Shown here in pieces: positions 24,711 through 33,717 of a stretch of 64,000 nucleotides of DNA. Where the stretch lies: NCBI GenBank assembly GCA_964457755.1, contig CAYWGC010000002.1, forward strand, positions 62,001-126,000. The letters run 5' to 3'. The stretch's first letter is position 1. Every line of letters begins with the position of its first letter. Both the position numbers and the translations under genes were made by a program. Origin of the DNA: Tharpella sp964457755 (GTDB taxonomy: Bacteria > Desulfobacterota > Anaeroferrophillalia > Anaeroferrophillales > Tharpellaceae). The notes beneath the pieces are model-generated. The model was not told where the DNA came from, made no database searches, and saw only the letters and a list, made by a program, of their open reading frames with translations.

Positions 24711-26606
24711 TTAACCTTCATCCTTTGATAAACGTTTTGTGCCTTGGGTAGTGGGCAAAGCCCACTTTAGTTTGTCAAGATAAAACTCTATTGCTTGTCG
24801 GGCAATTGGCGCAGCTGTTGAACCGCCATGACCACCATGTTCAATTAGAACTGCAATAGCAATCTCAGGGTCGCTGTAAGGGGCAAAAGCGGCAAACCAG
24901 GCGTGGTCACGAAAACGCCAAGGGATCTCTTTAGACCCTTTTAAATCCTCAAGGGTCTGTTTGACAACCTGGGCGGTACCGGTTTTTCCAGCCATCTCCC
25001 ACCCTTCGGTGGTGATCCGCGATTTAAAAGCAGTTCCACGTTTGTCATTAACCACTTGCCAGAGAGCTTTACGTATGGCCTGCATATGGGGATCGCTTAT
25101 TTCGACCCGGGTGCCATCGTTTTTTGTAGAGGTTTTATGGCGCTTGTCTGAAGTTGGTTGAGCGTTCTTATCTTTAACCAGGTGCGGTTTGTAGTAGATG
25201 CCTCCATTGGCGAATACTGTATACATGGCGGCGATCTGTAGCGGGGTAGTTGTCAGATAACCCTGGCCGATGCAAACTGAAATTGTATCGCCTGTATACC
25301 ATTGATCATGAACGTTTTTCAACTTCCATGACGAACTTGGTAAAAGTCCGCTTTTCTCTTCCTGAAGTTCGATGCCGCTGAGATGACCGAGACCGAAGTT
25401 GGACCCGTAGGCAGCAATTCGATCGATCGGAATTCTGGTTGCGAGATTATAATAATAGACGTCACAGGACTCTTTCAGTGAACGGTAGAGATCGACATGG
25501 CCGTGACCATAGCGGTTCCAGCAGCGAAAATTGCTGCGGCCCAGAGTCATGGAACCGTTACAGGAAAATGATGTTTGCGGGGTTATCACCTGATCAGTAA
25601 GGGCGACAGCAGCGATCAATGGTTTGATCGTGGAGCCGGGGGGATAACGTCCCTGGATTGGGCGATTTTGTAGAGGGTGCAGGGGGTCGCTGTTGATTGT
25701 TTGCCAATCTTTAGTGGAGATTCGTGTCGCAAAAAGATTGTTGGAGAATGACGGAGTGCTGACCAGGGCCAGAATCTCACCGTTTTTAGGATTAATGGCA
25801 ACTACGCTTCCGACTTCTGCACCCAGCAGATCGAAAGCATGTTGTTGGAGGTCGATATCTATGGTCAATTCCAGGTTTTTTCCAGATTGGGCCGGTATTG
25901 TGGTGTAGGAGGATAGTTCCCGGCCGCGAGCGTTGACTTCGACTTGGCGTTGGCCGTCCTGACCGCGTAAATATTCCTGGTAACCTGCTTCGATGCCGGA
26001 GCGCCCGACAAGATCGTCCCGGGCATAACTTTTATAAGCCTGTAACCCCAGTTCTCGATCATTGATAAATCCCAGATAACCAATAACATGCGAGCATATT
26101 TCATCGTACGGATACTCCCGTATGGGCTCAGTTTCGATGAGAATGCCCGGTAGTTCAAATTTTCGGGATTCGACTCGGGCCAGCTCATTGGGACAGAGAT
26201 TTTTTTTTAAGGTGATTGGCCGATGACGGGCACTGCGGGGAGTTTTATTGTATAGAGTTACAATTGTTTCAGTTTTGAGATCATCGATTTGGGTGGCCAG
26301 AAGTTCAGCGACATTTTCAATTTCATCAATATTCTCAGGGATTAGCTGCAGGTTGAAAGCCAGAGAATTGTCGGCTAGGATTTCCCGGTTTCGATCTGTG
26401 ATAATGCCTCTTAAAGCCCGGATTCGTCTGGTTCTTATACGGTTATCTTGTGATTTTTGATTATAATACTCGCCTTGAACTATTTGGATGTACCAAAGCC
26501 GGAGAGTTAGGCAAGAGACTATTATTGCCATAGCGATCATGATTATGCGTCCATTGACGGCAATCTGTTCGCGTTTATTTTTTTTACTGTTATCTACATT
26601 AGCCAT
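24711..26606 (-). CDS. mrdA: Penicillin-binding protein 2 (elongasome transpeptidase)
   Basis: A class B penicillin-binding protein that cross-links peptidoglycan during side-wall elongation. Seen: 631 residues, an N-terminal membrane anchor (about 17-38, IIMIAMAIIVSCLTLRLWYI), and a PBP dimerisation domain with RGIITDRNREILADN near 65-80. The transpeptidase domain has the catalytic Ser325 in GSTIKP (Lys328), SCD near 380 and Lys541 in KTGTAQ. All three active-site motifs are present. It lies 18 bp after mreD and before rodA, the standard elongasome operon order. Confidence 0.96.
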   Translation of the reverse strand: MANVDNSKKNKREQIAVNGRIIMIAMAIIVSCLTLRLWYIQIVQGEYYNQKSQDNRIRTRRIRALRGIITDRNREILADNSLAFNLQLIPENIDEIENVAELLATQIDDLKTETIVTLYNKTPRSARHRPITLKKNLCPNELARVESRKFELPGILIETEPIREYPYDEICSHVIGYLGFINDRELGLQAYKSYARDDLVGRSGIEAGYQEYLRGQDGQRQVEVNARGRELSSYTTIPAQSGKNLELTIDIDLQQHAFDLLGAEVGSVVAINPKNGEILALVSTPSFSNNLFATRISTKDWQTINSDPLHPLQNRPIQGRYPPGSTIKPLIAAVALTDQVITPQTSFSCNGSMTLGRSNFRCWNRYGHGHVDLYRSLKESCDVYYYNLATRIPIDRIAAYGSNFGLGHLSGIELQEEKSGLLPSSSWKLKNVHDQWYTGDTISVCIGQGYLTTTPLQIAAMYTVFANGGIYYKPHLVKDKNAQPTSDKRHKTSTKNDGTRVEISDPHMQAIRKALWQVVNDKRGTAFKSRITTEGWEMAGKTGTAQVVKQTLEDLKGSKEIPWRFRDHAWFAAFAPYSDPEIAIAVLIEHGGHGGSTAAPIARQAIEFYLDKLKWALPTTQGTKRLSKDEG

Positions 26607-26624
26607 AAAAAGAGAGTTGACAAA

Positions 26625-27140
26625 TTAGGCGGAGAGAATGTTGGGGTTGCTGGGAATGTAGCGAGCCTGAAGAGTATTCAGGCAAAAGAGGATAGGGATC
26701 GCAAATATAGTTGTTGTAATGATCCCGCCGAAGGCTTTTAAGATGAGGTTGGAAAAGTCAGGAGAGCCGATTGCAATCCCGAGAAAAATGGTCAGGAGAA
26801 GTTTGCAGGTGCCGGCGAAAAGTGCTTGAGGGAAGATGTGGTTCATGAAAACAGTGCGGTTAAGATGGCATCCGGCAAAGAATATGGCGAGGTGTAAAAT
26901 TGGTTGTATGATACCTGGAGAGCTGCTGAATAGAGATGTCGTCAGGGAAATTCCAGCAGCAGCCAATAAACAGCGTAGGCCTAGTGGTCGAGAGGTTAGG
27001 AAGACTATGAGTACGAGGTTTAGGTCTGGAGTGAAGCCCGCCGGGATCCCAAGATTTGGGAAGAAACTTGATTCAATCGCTTTTAGAATGAACGCTAAAA
27101 AGGTGAAAAATAGTGGTGAAAAGAGGGTCAGGGTAGGCAT
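26625..27140 (-). CDS. mreD: Rod-shape-determining protein MreD
   Basis: A small polytopic membrane protein of the elongation complex. Seen: 171 residues, five or so hydrophobic segments, N-terminal LTLFSPLFFTFLAFILKA and IPAGFTPDLNLVLIVFLTSR, which matches the MreD family pattern (PDL near the second membrane segment). Sequence conservation in MreD is low, so the operon position carries much of the weight. It starts 4 bp after mreC and is followed by mrdA after 18 bp. Confidence 0.9.
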   Translation of the reverse strand: MPTLTLFSPLFFTFLAFILKAIESSFFPNLGIPAGFTPDLNLVLIVFLTSRPLGLRCLLAAAGISLTTSLFSSSPGIIQPILHLAIFFAGCHLNRTVFMNHIFPQALFAGTCKLLLTIFLGIAIGSPDFSNLILKAFGGIITTTIFAIPILFCLNTLQARYIPSNPNILSA

Positions 27141-27144
27141 CGGT

Positions 27145-27978
27145 TTAGGACGTTTTCCGTGAAGGTATTATATAAACCTCTTCAATAGTGTTGAGATCGA
27201 ATGTTGGTTTTACTTTGATCTGTTGGCTGAGGCCGTTAGGGTCTTGTTCAGTTTTAACGACAGTACCGACCGTTATGCCTTTGGGGAACATGTTATCAAG
27301 GCCTGAGGTGATCAGCGTGTCGCCGACTTTGACATCGGCGGTACGCTGGAGATGGGCCAGTTCGCAGAGGTCGCTGCCTGTGCCTTGCAGGGTTCCACGA
27401 ATACGGTTTCTTTGAATTATAACGTCGCAAGCGCTATTTTGATCAACGAGTAGGAGGACTTTGGCAGATTGTGGTCCGCAGGCGATGATGCGGCCGATAA
27501 CTCCGCCTGGTGTAAATACTGGGTTATTGATTTTGAGACCTTGACGGGATCCACAATCAATTATAAAAATTTGTGAGAGGCTATCAGTTTGCCGGCCAAT
27601 AATGTGAGCTGCCAGACCTTGCTCCAGGGTGTCGTGCTGTTTTTTGAAGTTAAGCAGCTGATGCAGACGCTGGTTTTCGATACGAGCTTCTTCAAATTGG
27701 GCCAGGCGATGTTTCATGAGATCAAGATCTTTTTTTAATTTGGCATTGTTCTTTTTGGTGCCGACCAGGCTGATGTAGTTGTCAAAAATGTTACTACTGG
27801 TAGCAAAGGTCCAGTTAATAGACTTTTGGATAGGGTAGGTCATCGTCAAAGCTGCACGTTCAGCAATGCTGATAAGGCTACCTCCTTTTTGCAGGCCAAA
27901 GCTTACACAGAGGGTGGAAAAAATAAAAATTAATACCAAGCTTAAGAACCAGGGTAGGCGGTGGCTTAACGTGGTCAT
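27145..27978 (-). CDS. mreC: Rod-shape-determining protein MreC
   Basis: A bitopic periplasmic scaffold of the elongasome that activates PBP2. Seen: 277 residues with one N-terminal membrane segment (about 10-30), a coiled coil with NNAKLKKDLDLMKHRLAQF near 75-95, and a beta-rich domain with GRQTDSLSQIFIIDCGSRQGLK, PVFTPGGVIGRI and KVLLLVDQNSACDVIIQ. This is the standard MreC layout. It is 31 bp downstream of mreB and 4 bp upstream of mreD. It ends with the common VYIIPSRK-type tail. Confidence 0.95.
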   Translation of the reverse strand: MTTLSHRLPWFLSLVLIFIFSTLCVSFGLQKGGSLISIAERAALTMTYPIQKSINWTFATSSNIFDNYISLVGTKKNNAKLKKDLDLMKHRLAQFEEARIENQRLHQLLNFKKQHDTLEQGLAAHIIGRQTDSLSQIFIIDCGSRQGLKINNPVFTPGGVIGRIIACGPQSAKVLLLVDQNSACDVIIQRNRIRGTLQGTGSDLCELAHLQRTADVKVGDTLITSGLDNMFPKGITVGTVVKTEQDPNGLSQQIKVKPTFDLNTIEEVYIIPSRKTS

Positions 27979-28009
27979 GACAGTCTCGCTAAAAGTTTAA
28001 AGCCTTGGT

Positions 28010-29044
28010 CTATTCGCTTTCAGTAACTTGCCGTAAAAGCTTTAAGTTATCCAGAACCATTCCTGAGCCGCGGACAACGCAGGTCAGAGGGTCTTCGACA
28101 ACGGTTATCGGTAGTCCAGTTTCATGGCGCATCAAGGTGTCGAGGTTGTGTAGGAGGGCCCCTCCACCGGTTAACATAATTCCTTTGTCAACAATGTCAG
28201 CGGCAAGTTCTGGTGGGGTTCGTTCAAGGGCGACCCTGACGGCATCGAGGATGGCGTTAACTGGCTCAGTCAAGGCTTCGCGGATCTCTTCGGAGTTGAT
28301 TTCCAGAATTTGGGGGACACCGGCTACAGTGTCGCGACCTTTAATGGTCATGACTTTGGATTCGTCGAAGGGGGCGGCGGAGCCGATCTCTATTTTTATC
28401 TGTTCAGCCATGCGCTCGCCGATCATCATGTTATATTTACGGCGAATGTATTGAATAATAGCTTCATCTATTTTGTCACCGCCAACCCTTACCGAACGGG
28501 AAAAGACGATGCCGGCTAAAGAAATGACCGCAACTTCGGTGGTGCCCCCGCCGATATCGACAACCATATTGCCGGTTGGTTCAGTGATTGGCAGTCCAGC
28601 CCCAATGGCGGCGGCCATGGGTTCCTCGATAAGATATACCTCTCGGGCTCCGGCCGATTCTGCAGATTCTTTAACCGCGCGTCGTTCAACTTGGGTGATT
28701 CCCGAAGGGACACAGATAACAGTTCGAGGGCGCACCCATTTTTTGCGCTTATGGACTTTGGTTATAAAATGACGGAGCATCGCTTCTGTAACTTCAAAGT
28801 CGGCAATTACGCCATCTTTCATGGGCCTGATTGCAACAATATTACCTGGTGTCCGACCGAGCATAAGTTTGGCTTCGGTACCGACAGCTAGAACTTTTTT
28901 GGTACCATTGGGTAGGCTCTGGACAGCAACAACTGAAGGTTCATCAATGATAATTCCCTTTCCTTCAACATAAACCAGAGTGTTGGCCGTGCCAAGGTCA
29001 ATTGCCAGATCGCTGGAGAAGAGACCGAAAAATGAGCTGAACAT
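28010..29044 (-). CDS. mreB: Rod-shape-determining protein MreB (bacterial actin)
   Basis: An actin-like ATPase that forms membrane-bound filaments directing side-wall peptidoglycan synthesis. Seen: 344 residues, phosphate-1 motif DLGTANTLVY at about 16-25, phosphate-2 MVVDIGGGTTEVAVISL near 160-176, and the adenosine motif IMLTGGGALL near 290. An amphipathic start (MFSSFFGLFSSDLA) suits membrane association. It is the first gene of the leftward mreBCD-mrdA-rodA operon. The start ATG at 29044 gives the normal MreB N terminus. Confidence 0.97.
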   Translation of the reverse strand: MFSSFFGLFSSDLAIDLGTANTLVYVEGKGIIIDEPSVVAVQSLPNGTKKVLAVGTEAKLMLGRTPGNIVAIRPMKDGVIADFEVTEAMLRHFITKVHKRKKWVRPRTVICVPSGITQVERRAVKESAESAGAREVYLIEEPMAAAIGAGLPITEPTGNMVVDIGGGTTEVAVISLAGIVFSRSVRVGGDKIDEAIIQYIRRKYNMMIGERMAEQIKIEIGSAAPFDESKVMTIKGRDTVAGVPQILEINSEEIREALTEPVNAILDAVRVALERTPPELAADIVDKGIMLTGGGALLHNLDTLMRHETGLPITVVEDPLTCVVRGSGMVLDNLKLLRQVTESE

Positions 29045-29519
29045 TTATATAACTCTCTAAATTGAAATCTATAGTGTGATTATAGGGGAGTTTGAAGCGG
29101 GCAACAGTTCAGCAACCTCAACTCCATCCATGCGAAACTTAACAGTCTGTAAAAATCAAACAACTCTTTTTTGGTTAAGTAAATTCTAATCTTTAAAAGC
29201 TTTATTATGTTAACAGGGAAAGAAAGAAAATTCAAGAAAAATAAATGGTTCCGTCATTTTTTTTAAAAAAAGAGTGGTTCAGTTGAAAATAGAAAATCGT
29301 TCGATTTTAATATTGTGAAAAGCTGACTTGACTCCACCATAAGGATGGATTAAATCTCCTGGGTTAACTATTCAGTTTACTTTTCTATTATTGTAAATAT
29401 TTTTCCATATTTTACGAGTTGGCCGAAGAGTTACCTTTTTTTTCTTTGCGACCTTGCGCCTTAGCGGCTTCGCGTTTAGTGTTTTTGCTTCCGGCTCACC
29501 CGGTTAAGGACTTTAAACT
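29045..29519. other. Divergent mreB/xseA intergenic region
   Basis: A 475-bp AT-rich gap. A minus-strand TATAAT lies at 29079-29084, about 35 bp before mreB, and could be its -10; TTGCCC upstream is only 14 bp away, a poor spacing. CTTTGCGACCTTGCGCC-type short repeats occur near 29446-29475 before xseA. No gene, RNA or strong terminator was seen. Confidence 0.4.
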
Positions 29520-30926
29520 ATGAATTCATTAAAGCTTCCAGACGAGTTTTGGCTGGAAGATAGTGGCCAGAGTGATGATTACGATGAGACTCGGCATATC
29601 TACAGTGTCTCCCAGCTTAACGGTGATATCCGTCTGGTTATCGAGGATAACTTCACCCCGGTCTGGGTCGAGGGTGAGATCTCAAGCCTTCGCACCCCGG
29701 CTTCAGGACATGTCTATTTTACCCTCAAGGATGATCGCTCTCAGCTGAAAGCGGTATTCTTTCGGCGTCAACAAAGGACTTTGCCATACCAGCCGCAAGA
29801 GGGAGATCGGGTTTTGTGCAATGGGCGTATCAGCCTTTATGAGCCCCGGGGAGAATATCAGATAATTGTCTCCACTATAGAGCTCCAGGGTATGGGTGGT
29901 TTGTGGCGAGCCTTTACTCAACTTAAAGAAAAATTGATGCGTGAAGGATTGTTCGATACGGATCGAAAAAAAAAGATTCCCTTGTTACCTCGTACTTTGG
30001 CTCTGATAACTTCGGCCACAGGGGCTGCAGTTCACGATATCCTGCAGGTGATCCGCCGCCGTTTTGCCGGGGTTGAAATTATGGTTGTGCCGGTAATGGT
30101 TCAAGGTGAACGGGCGGCTACTGAAATTGTGGCGGCTTTGGATCTCGTCAGCCACTACTGGCGAGATCGTATAGATACGGTTATTCTGACTCGAGGTGGT
30201 GGTTCTTATGAAGATCTGCAGCCTTTTAATGATGAACGGGTGGCCCGAGCGATTGCGGCCTGTGCAATCCCCTTGATCAGTGCCGTAGGCCATGAGATTG
30301 ATTTTACAATTGCCGATTTCGTGGCTGATCTCAGGGCACCGACCCCTTCAGCTGCGGCTGAGTTAGTGATTGCCAACCAGAGTGAAATGGTTGATCGTCT
30401 GCACCATCTCAGGCAGCGTCTTCAGCAGATCGGGCGTTATCGGATAACTCAGGAACGCCGCCGGCTGCAGATGTTGGGCTTGGCTCTGGATCGGGGGAGC
30501 GAGGCCGTTTTGCTTCGCCGTCAGGACTTTATAGAGTTGAAAATCCGTTTTCGGACGGCAATGCTCTCGCGTTTGCGCTTGGTTCGGGAAAATTTAAAAA
30601 TTCATGAACTTCGTCTCGGTCAGGTGTCACCGCTGGTTCGTATAAAGCCACTTGCTTATGAAATAAACTCGCAGGAGCAGCGATTTGGTCAGGCAATACG
30701 ACATCTTTTGGCTGGCAAAAGACAGTCAATTACAGCTCAGAGTGATCGACTAAAAGCCGCTAGTCCTTTGGCAGTTTTAGCTCGGGGCTATACAGTTGTT
30801 GAAAAAGTCGATAATCATCAGGTGGTCAGCAAAAGTGATGATCTCGTTGTGGGGGAGCAACTGCGCCTCCGCCTGCATCAGGGTGGGGCCGTGTGTAGGG
30901 TTGAGGCAGTGATGAATGATGAATGA
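29520..30926 (+). CDS. xseA: Exodeoxyribonuclease VII large subunit
   Basis: The catalytic subunit of the single-strand exonuclease VII. Seen: 468 residues; an N-terminal OB fold (VSQLNGDIRLVIEDNFTPVWVEGEIS, split about 29-54); the nuclease domain with VITSATGAAVHDILQVIRRR-like ALITSATGAAVHDI near 160; TRGGGSYEDLQPFNDE near 225-240; SAVGHEIDFTIADFVADLRAPTPSAAAEL near 255-285 (core SAVGHE.DFT); and a long coiled-coil C-terminal part. The last codons lie inside a GATGAAT tandem repeat that supplies its TGA stop. It heads a rightward operon of overlapping genes. Confidence 0.96.
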   Translation: MNSLKLPDEFWLEDSGQSDDYDETRHIYSVSQLNGDIRLVIEDNFTPVWVEGEISSLRTPASGHVYFTLKDDRSQLKAVFFRRQQRTLPYQPQEGDRVLCNGRISLYEPRGEYQIIVSTIELQGMGGLWRAFTQLKEKLMREGLFDTDRKKKIPLLPRTLALITSATGAAVHDILQVIRRRFAGVEIMVVPVMVQGERAATEIVAALDLVSHYWRDRIDTVILTRGGGSYEDLQPFNDERVARAIAACAIPLISAVGHEIDFTIADFVADLRAPTPSAAAELVIANQSEMVDRLHHLRQRLQQIGRYRITQERRRLQMLGLALDRGSEAVLLRRQDFIELKIRFRTAMLSRLRLVRENLKIHELRLGQVSPLVRIKPLAYEINSQEQRFGQAIRHLLAGKRQSITAQSDRLKAASPLAVLARGYTVVEKVDNHQVVSKSDDLVVGEQLRLRLHQGGAVCRVEAVMNDE

Positions 30927-30937
30927 TGAATGATGAA
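30911..30937. repeat. Tandem 7-bp repeat (GATGAAT)n spanning the xseA stop
   Basis: About 3.9 copies of GATGAAT in a row. They contain the last xseA codons, its TGA stop, and several ATGs in frame with the downstream M23 peptidase gene. The unit is not a multiple of three, so copy-number slippage would change the xseA C terminus and the spacing or frame of the next start. Confidence 0.85.
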
Positions 30938-30946
30938 AAGGACGTG

Positions 30947-31909
30947 ATGAGAAATAAGCTATCATTTTCAGTTTTTCTGTTTTTTGTGGTGTTTGTGGTG
31001 TTTTTGCAGTCGTTTTCTGTGTGGGCTGAAAACGGGGATTTTGTTTCGCTTACGCAGTCAGGTTATCAGATTTTTTATGCCCCGGGAATTTCGCAGCCGG
31101 GGCAGGCAATTGTAGTCGCTCTGCACTCTCGAGATAGTCTGGCGCAAGCTTCGGCTCATCAACCTTTGCGTATGAGTTTTAGAGACCGTAAATTCTCTCT
31201 AGAAGCGGTTGCTCAAGGTTGGCGCGGGGTTGCGGCAGTACCTTTGGGAACTGCCGCCGGTAAATATAAGCTTACAATCATGCTGCAAAGTGGGGAAGAA
31301 CTGATTGTGCCGATCACTGTACTGGCTCATGATTACGGTGAACAGCGGCTAACGGTGCCGGAGGAGATGGCGACTCCGATACTTGCGGAAAATTTGCAAA
31401 AGATCAAACGTGATCGGCAGAATCTGGGAGTTGCCTATGCTTCTTCCGGAGAGTCTCTGCTTTTTGCAGAGGTGTTTAGGTCACCACTTTCATCGACCAT
31501 AACCTCTCCTTTTGGTCGCCGGCGGCTACTTAACGGTAAACCAAAGTCACCGCATGGTGGAATTGATTTTAAGGCTGCTGTCGGAGTTCCTATTGCAGCC
31601 GCAGCGAAAGGTCGGGTAGTATTAGCCGAAGAGCTCTATTATAGTGGTAATCTGGTGATTATCGATCATGGTCTTGATATCTTTACGCTATATATGCATC
31701 TTGATGAGATACTTTGTCGTCCCGGTGATATTGTTGCTTCAGAGCAAATTATTGGGAAGGCCGGGAGCAGTGGTCGCGTGACCGGGCCGCATCTGCATTG
31801 GGGGGTCAAAATTGCCGGAGTTTTTGTTGATCCGCTCCGTTTTGTTGGTGACAGTAAACATTTGTTAAAACTGCCGTGGGAGGATGGAAATGGCAAAAGT
31901 AAGTTTTGA
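30947..31909 (+). CDS. M23 (LytM-type) peptidase with N-terminal beta domain
   Basis: A secreted peptidoglycan endopeptidase-like protein. Seen: a signal peptide (about 1-27, ending SVWA), a beta-rich N-terminal domain (about 30-150), and a LytM/M23 domain with GGIDFKAAVGVPI, the HLHWGV motif and the GNLVIIDHG/YMHL region. The HxxxD (HGGID) and HLH zinc ligands are present, so it should be active rather than a LytM-type activator. Starts at 30923 or within the GATGAAT repeat are possible. ATG 30947 follows AAAAGGA with proper spacing. It is wedged between xseA and xseB, overlapping xseB by 20 bp. Confidence 0.88.
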   Translation: MRNKLSFSVFLFFVVFVVFLQSFSVWAENGDFVSLTQSGYQIFYAPGISQPGQAIVVALHSRDSLAQASAHQPLRMSFRDRKFSLEAVAQGWRGVAAVPLGTAAGKYKLTIMLQSGEELIVPITVLAHDYGEQRLTVPEEMATPILAENLQKIKRDRQNLGVAYASSGESLLFAEVFRSPLSSTITSPFGRRRLLNGKPKSPHGGIDFKAAVGVPIAAAAKGRVVLAEELYYSGNLVIIDHGLDIFTLYMHLDEILCRPGDIVASEQIIGKAGSSGRVTGPHLHWGVKIAGVFVDPLRFVGDSKHLLKLPWEDGNGKSKF

Positions 31910-32111
31910 AGATTCGATGAAGAGGCTGGAAGAGGTTGTTGGTAAGCTCGAAGGTGAAGAGGTATCATTAGAGGAATCCTTGAAACTTTTTGAGCAGGGC
32001 GTCAAGTTGATGCGTTTCTGCCATCTGCGCTTGAGTGAGGTTGAAGAGAAGGTGCAGGTTTTGGTGGCGGATGAGAAAGAGGGCGGCCAGCTTGAGGATT
32101 TTAAAGAATGA
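31890..32111 (+). CDS. xseB: Exodeoxyribonuclease VII small subunit
   Basis: A short helical partner of XseA that controls the nuclease. Seen: 73 residues with the family signature SFEDSMKRLEEVVGKLEGEE, then VSLEESLKLFEQGVKL. The ATG at 31884 touches GGGAGG (31878-31883) and has no spacing. The ATG at 31890 has 6-nt spacing and gives the canonical MAKVSFED start. It overlaps the upstream M23 gene and the downstream ispA (ATGA), which indicates translational coupling. Confidence 0.95.
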   Translation: MAKVSFEDSMKRLEEVVGKLEGEEVSLEESLKLFEQGVKLMRFCHLRLSEVEEKVQVLVADEKEGGQLEDFKE

Positions 32112-33022
32112 AGGGTCAATTAGCGGTTTATCTTAATGCCTATGTACCTCAAATTAACGCCTATTTGCAGGATTTGCTGTTTGCCGATGAACTTGGAGCT
32201 CGATTAGCAGCGCCTTTAAATGATTCTATGCACTATAGTGTAGATGCCGGTGGCAAACGTTTACGGCCGATTTTGACAATTATGGCCTACCGTCTTCTGG
32301 CCGAAGATTGGCAGCGGGCCTTGCCCGTGGCAGCAGCCTATGAGTTGGTTCATACCTACTCTCTGATTCATGATGACCTTCCTTCTATGGATGATGATGA
32401 TCTGCGTCGGGGGCGTCCGACTAATCACCGAGTTTACGGTGAAGCGATGGCAATCTTGGCCGGTGACGCTCTTTTGACCGAGGCTTTTCGTCTGCTTTCA
32501 GAAGAGGTTGAAACTGATCCCGAAACCGTGCTTAAACTGGTTTCCGGGTTGTCACGAGCCGCCGGGCGTGACGGTATGGTTGGCGGCCAGGCGATCGATA
32601 TCTTGAGCCAGGGCGTAGAAAATCAAACGGAATTTACACTTCAGAGTCAGTTACTTGAAACTCTGCATCGTCGAAAAACCGGGGCTATGATTACTGGTTC
32701 TCTGCTGGCCGGGGTTGATCTGGCCCAAGGTGATCTCCAATTACGTTCCCGACTGGCTGAATTTGGTGCAGTTATCGGTCTCGCTTTTCAAGTAGCTGAT
32801 GATATACTTGATGAAGTTGGTGAAGAGGAGAGCCTTGGAAAAGATATTGGCTCTGATCGGGAGTTGGGCAAGTTGACTTTTGTTTCTCTGTTCGGCCTTG
32901 AACAGGCCCGGCAAAAACTGGCTGAGCTGCACCGGCAGGCGCTTCTTCTTCTGGAACCATTAGGTGAAAACGGGTCAGGTCTGAAAGCTCTGGCTGACTA
33001 TATCGTGGAGCGGGATTGCTAA
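32108..33022 (+). CDS. ispA: Polyprenyl synthetase (geranyl/farnesyl diphosphate synthase, IspA)
   Basis: Condenses isopentenyl diphosphate with allylic diphosphates to make short-chain prenyl diphosphates for quinones and undecaprenyl carriers. Seen: 304 residues, first aspartate-rich motif HDDLPSMDDDDLRRGRP near 95-111, second motif VADDILDEVGE near 230, GGKRLRP near 40 and GQAIDI near 160. The layout of the first aspartate motif (DDxxxxD with an insertion) fits the bacterial FPP synthase group. It overlaps xseB by 4 nt (ATGA). The xseB-ispA linkage is classical. Confidence 0.95.
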   Translation: MKGQLAVYLNAYVPQINAYLQDLLFADELGARLAAPLNDSMHYSVDAGGKRLRPILTIMAYRLLAEDWQRALPVAAAYELVHTYSLIHDDLPSMDDDDLRRGRPTNHRVYGEAMAILAGDALLTEAFRLLSEEVETDPETVLKLVSGLSRAAGRDGMVGGQAIDILSQGVENQTEFTLQSQLLETLHRRKTGAMITGSLLAGVDLAQGDLQLRSRLAEFGAVIGLAFQVADDILDEVGEEESLGKDIGSDRELGKLTFVSLFGLEQARQKLAELHRQALLLLEPLGENGSGLKALADYIVERDC

Positions 33023-33702
33023 TGCAGAGAATCCATATTATCGGTTGTGGAAAATTTGGTTATCGGGCGCTGGAGTTTTATGCGCAGAAAAGTGAACCTC
33101 AAACCTTGGTTCTTGTAGATTCTCTGGAAGAAAATTTGCTTGCCGGAAAAAAACTCCTGTCATCTTCTAATGCAAGTTTTACGGCCAGCGATCGTGATGC
33201 GGTTGATTATCTGGTTGATCTCCTGGAAGATCAGCGAGCCTTGCAAAATGACTGGATTATTCCGACCGTGCCACTTCATCTTGCCTTTGCGGTTTTGTGC
33301 AGGGTCACGCAGCGGGAATCTCTGCCCTTTACAACCCTGCCTTGCTTACCTAATCTTTTTACCGGGGAGCGGAACGAAGTTTACAGTAGTCTTGCCGATT
33401 TCTTATGTCCCGCCGATTGCCCTCAGCCCCGAACTCACTGTTTCCATACCGGGAAAAAACGAGATCCCTCTCTGCTCAACCTTCTGGCCCGTCTGGAGTA
33501 TCGTTTGCAAGGAGGGCAAGAGGATAATTTACCCTCTATCGTTCTCTCCAGTACCCAAATCGGCCCTGGTCTTGGTGGTTTCCCGTTACTGCGCCTGCGG
33601 CGCATAATCGACTTTATTAACGATCGATATCCCGGGCCGCTGCTCTTCAGCACAGCCTGTCGTTGTCATGGGGTTACCAATATTTTAGATAGTTACCGGT
33701 AG
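33022..33702 (+). CDS. Uncharacterised Rossmann-like protein (GxGxxG start)
   Basis: Function not recognised. Seen: 226 residues starting MQRIHIIGCGKFGYRALEFY, a beta-alpha-beta dinucleotide-binding signature (GCGKFG), followed by VLVDSLEENL, where an acidic residue ends strand 2 as in NAD-binding folds. The second half is Cys-rich (CPADCP, then CRC near the C terminus) and not recognised. The preferred ATG at 33022 shares its A with the ispA stop (TAATG), implying translational coupling; a TTG at 33016 is also in frame. It may be a TrkA-N-like or dehydrogenase-like fold. Its place between ispA and nth gives no clear hint. Confidence 0.75.
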   Translation: MQRIHIIGCGKFGYRALEFYAQKSEPQTLVLVDSLEENLLAGKKLLSSSNASFTASDRDAVDYLVDLLEDQRALQNDWIIPTVPLHLAFAVLCRVTQRESLPFTTLPCLPNLFTGERNEVYSSLADFLCPADCPQPRTHCFHTGKKRDPSLLNLLARLEYRLQGGQEDNLPSIVLSSTQIGPGLGGFPLLRLRRIIDFINDRYPGPLLFSTACRCHGVTNILDSYR

Positions 33703-33717
33703 TTATTTTTAAGGTTT

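Noticed and set aside
29079..29107. Sigma-70 promoter of mreB (TTGCCC and TATAAT, minus strand)
   Set aside because: The -10 is perfect but the spacer is only 14 bp, so it was noted within the intergenic entry rather than called.
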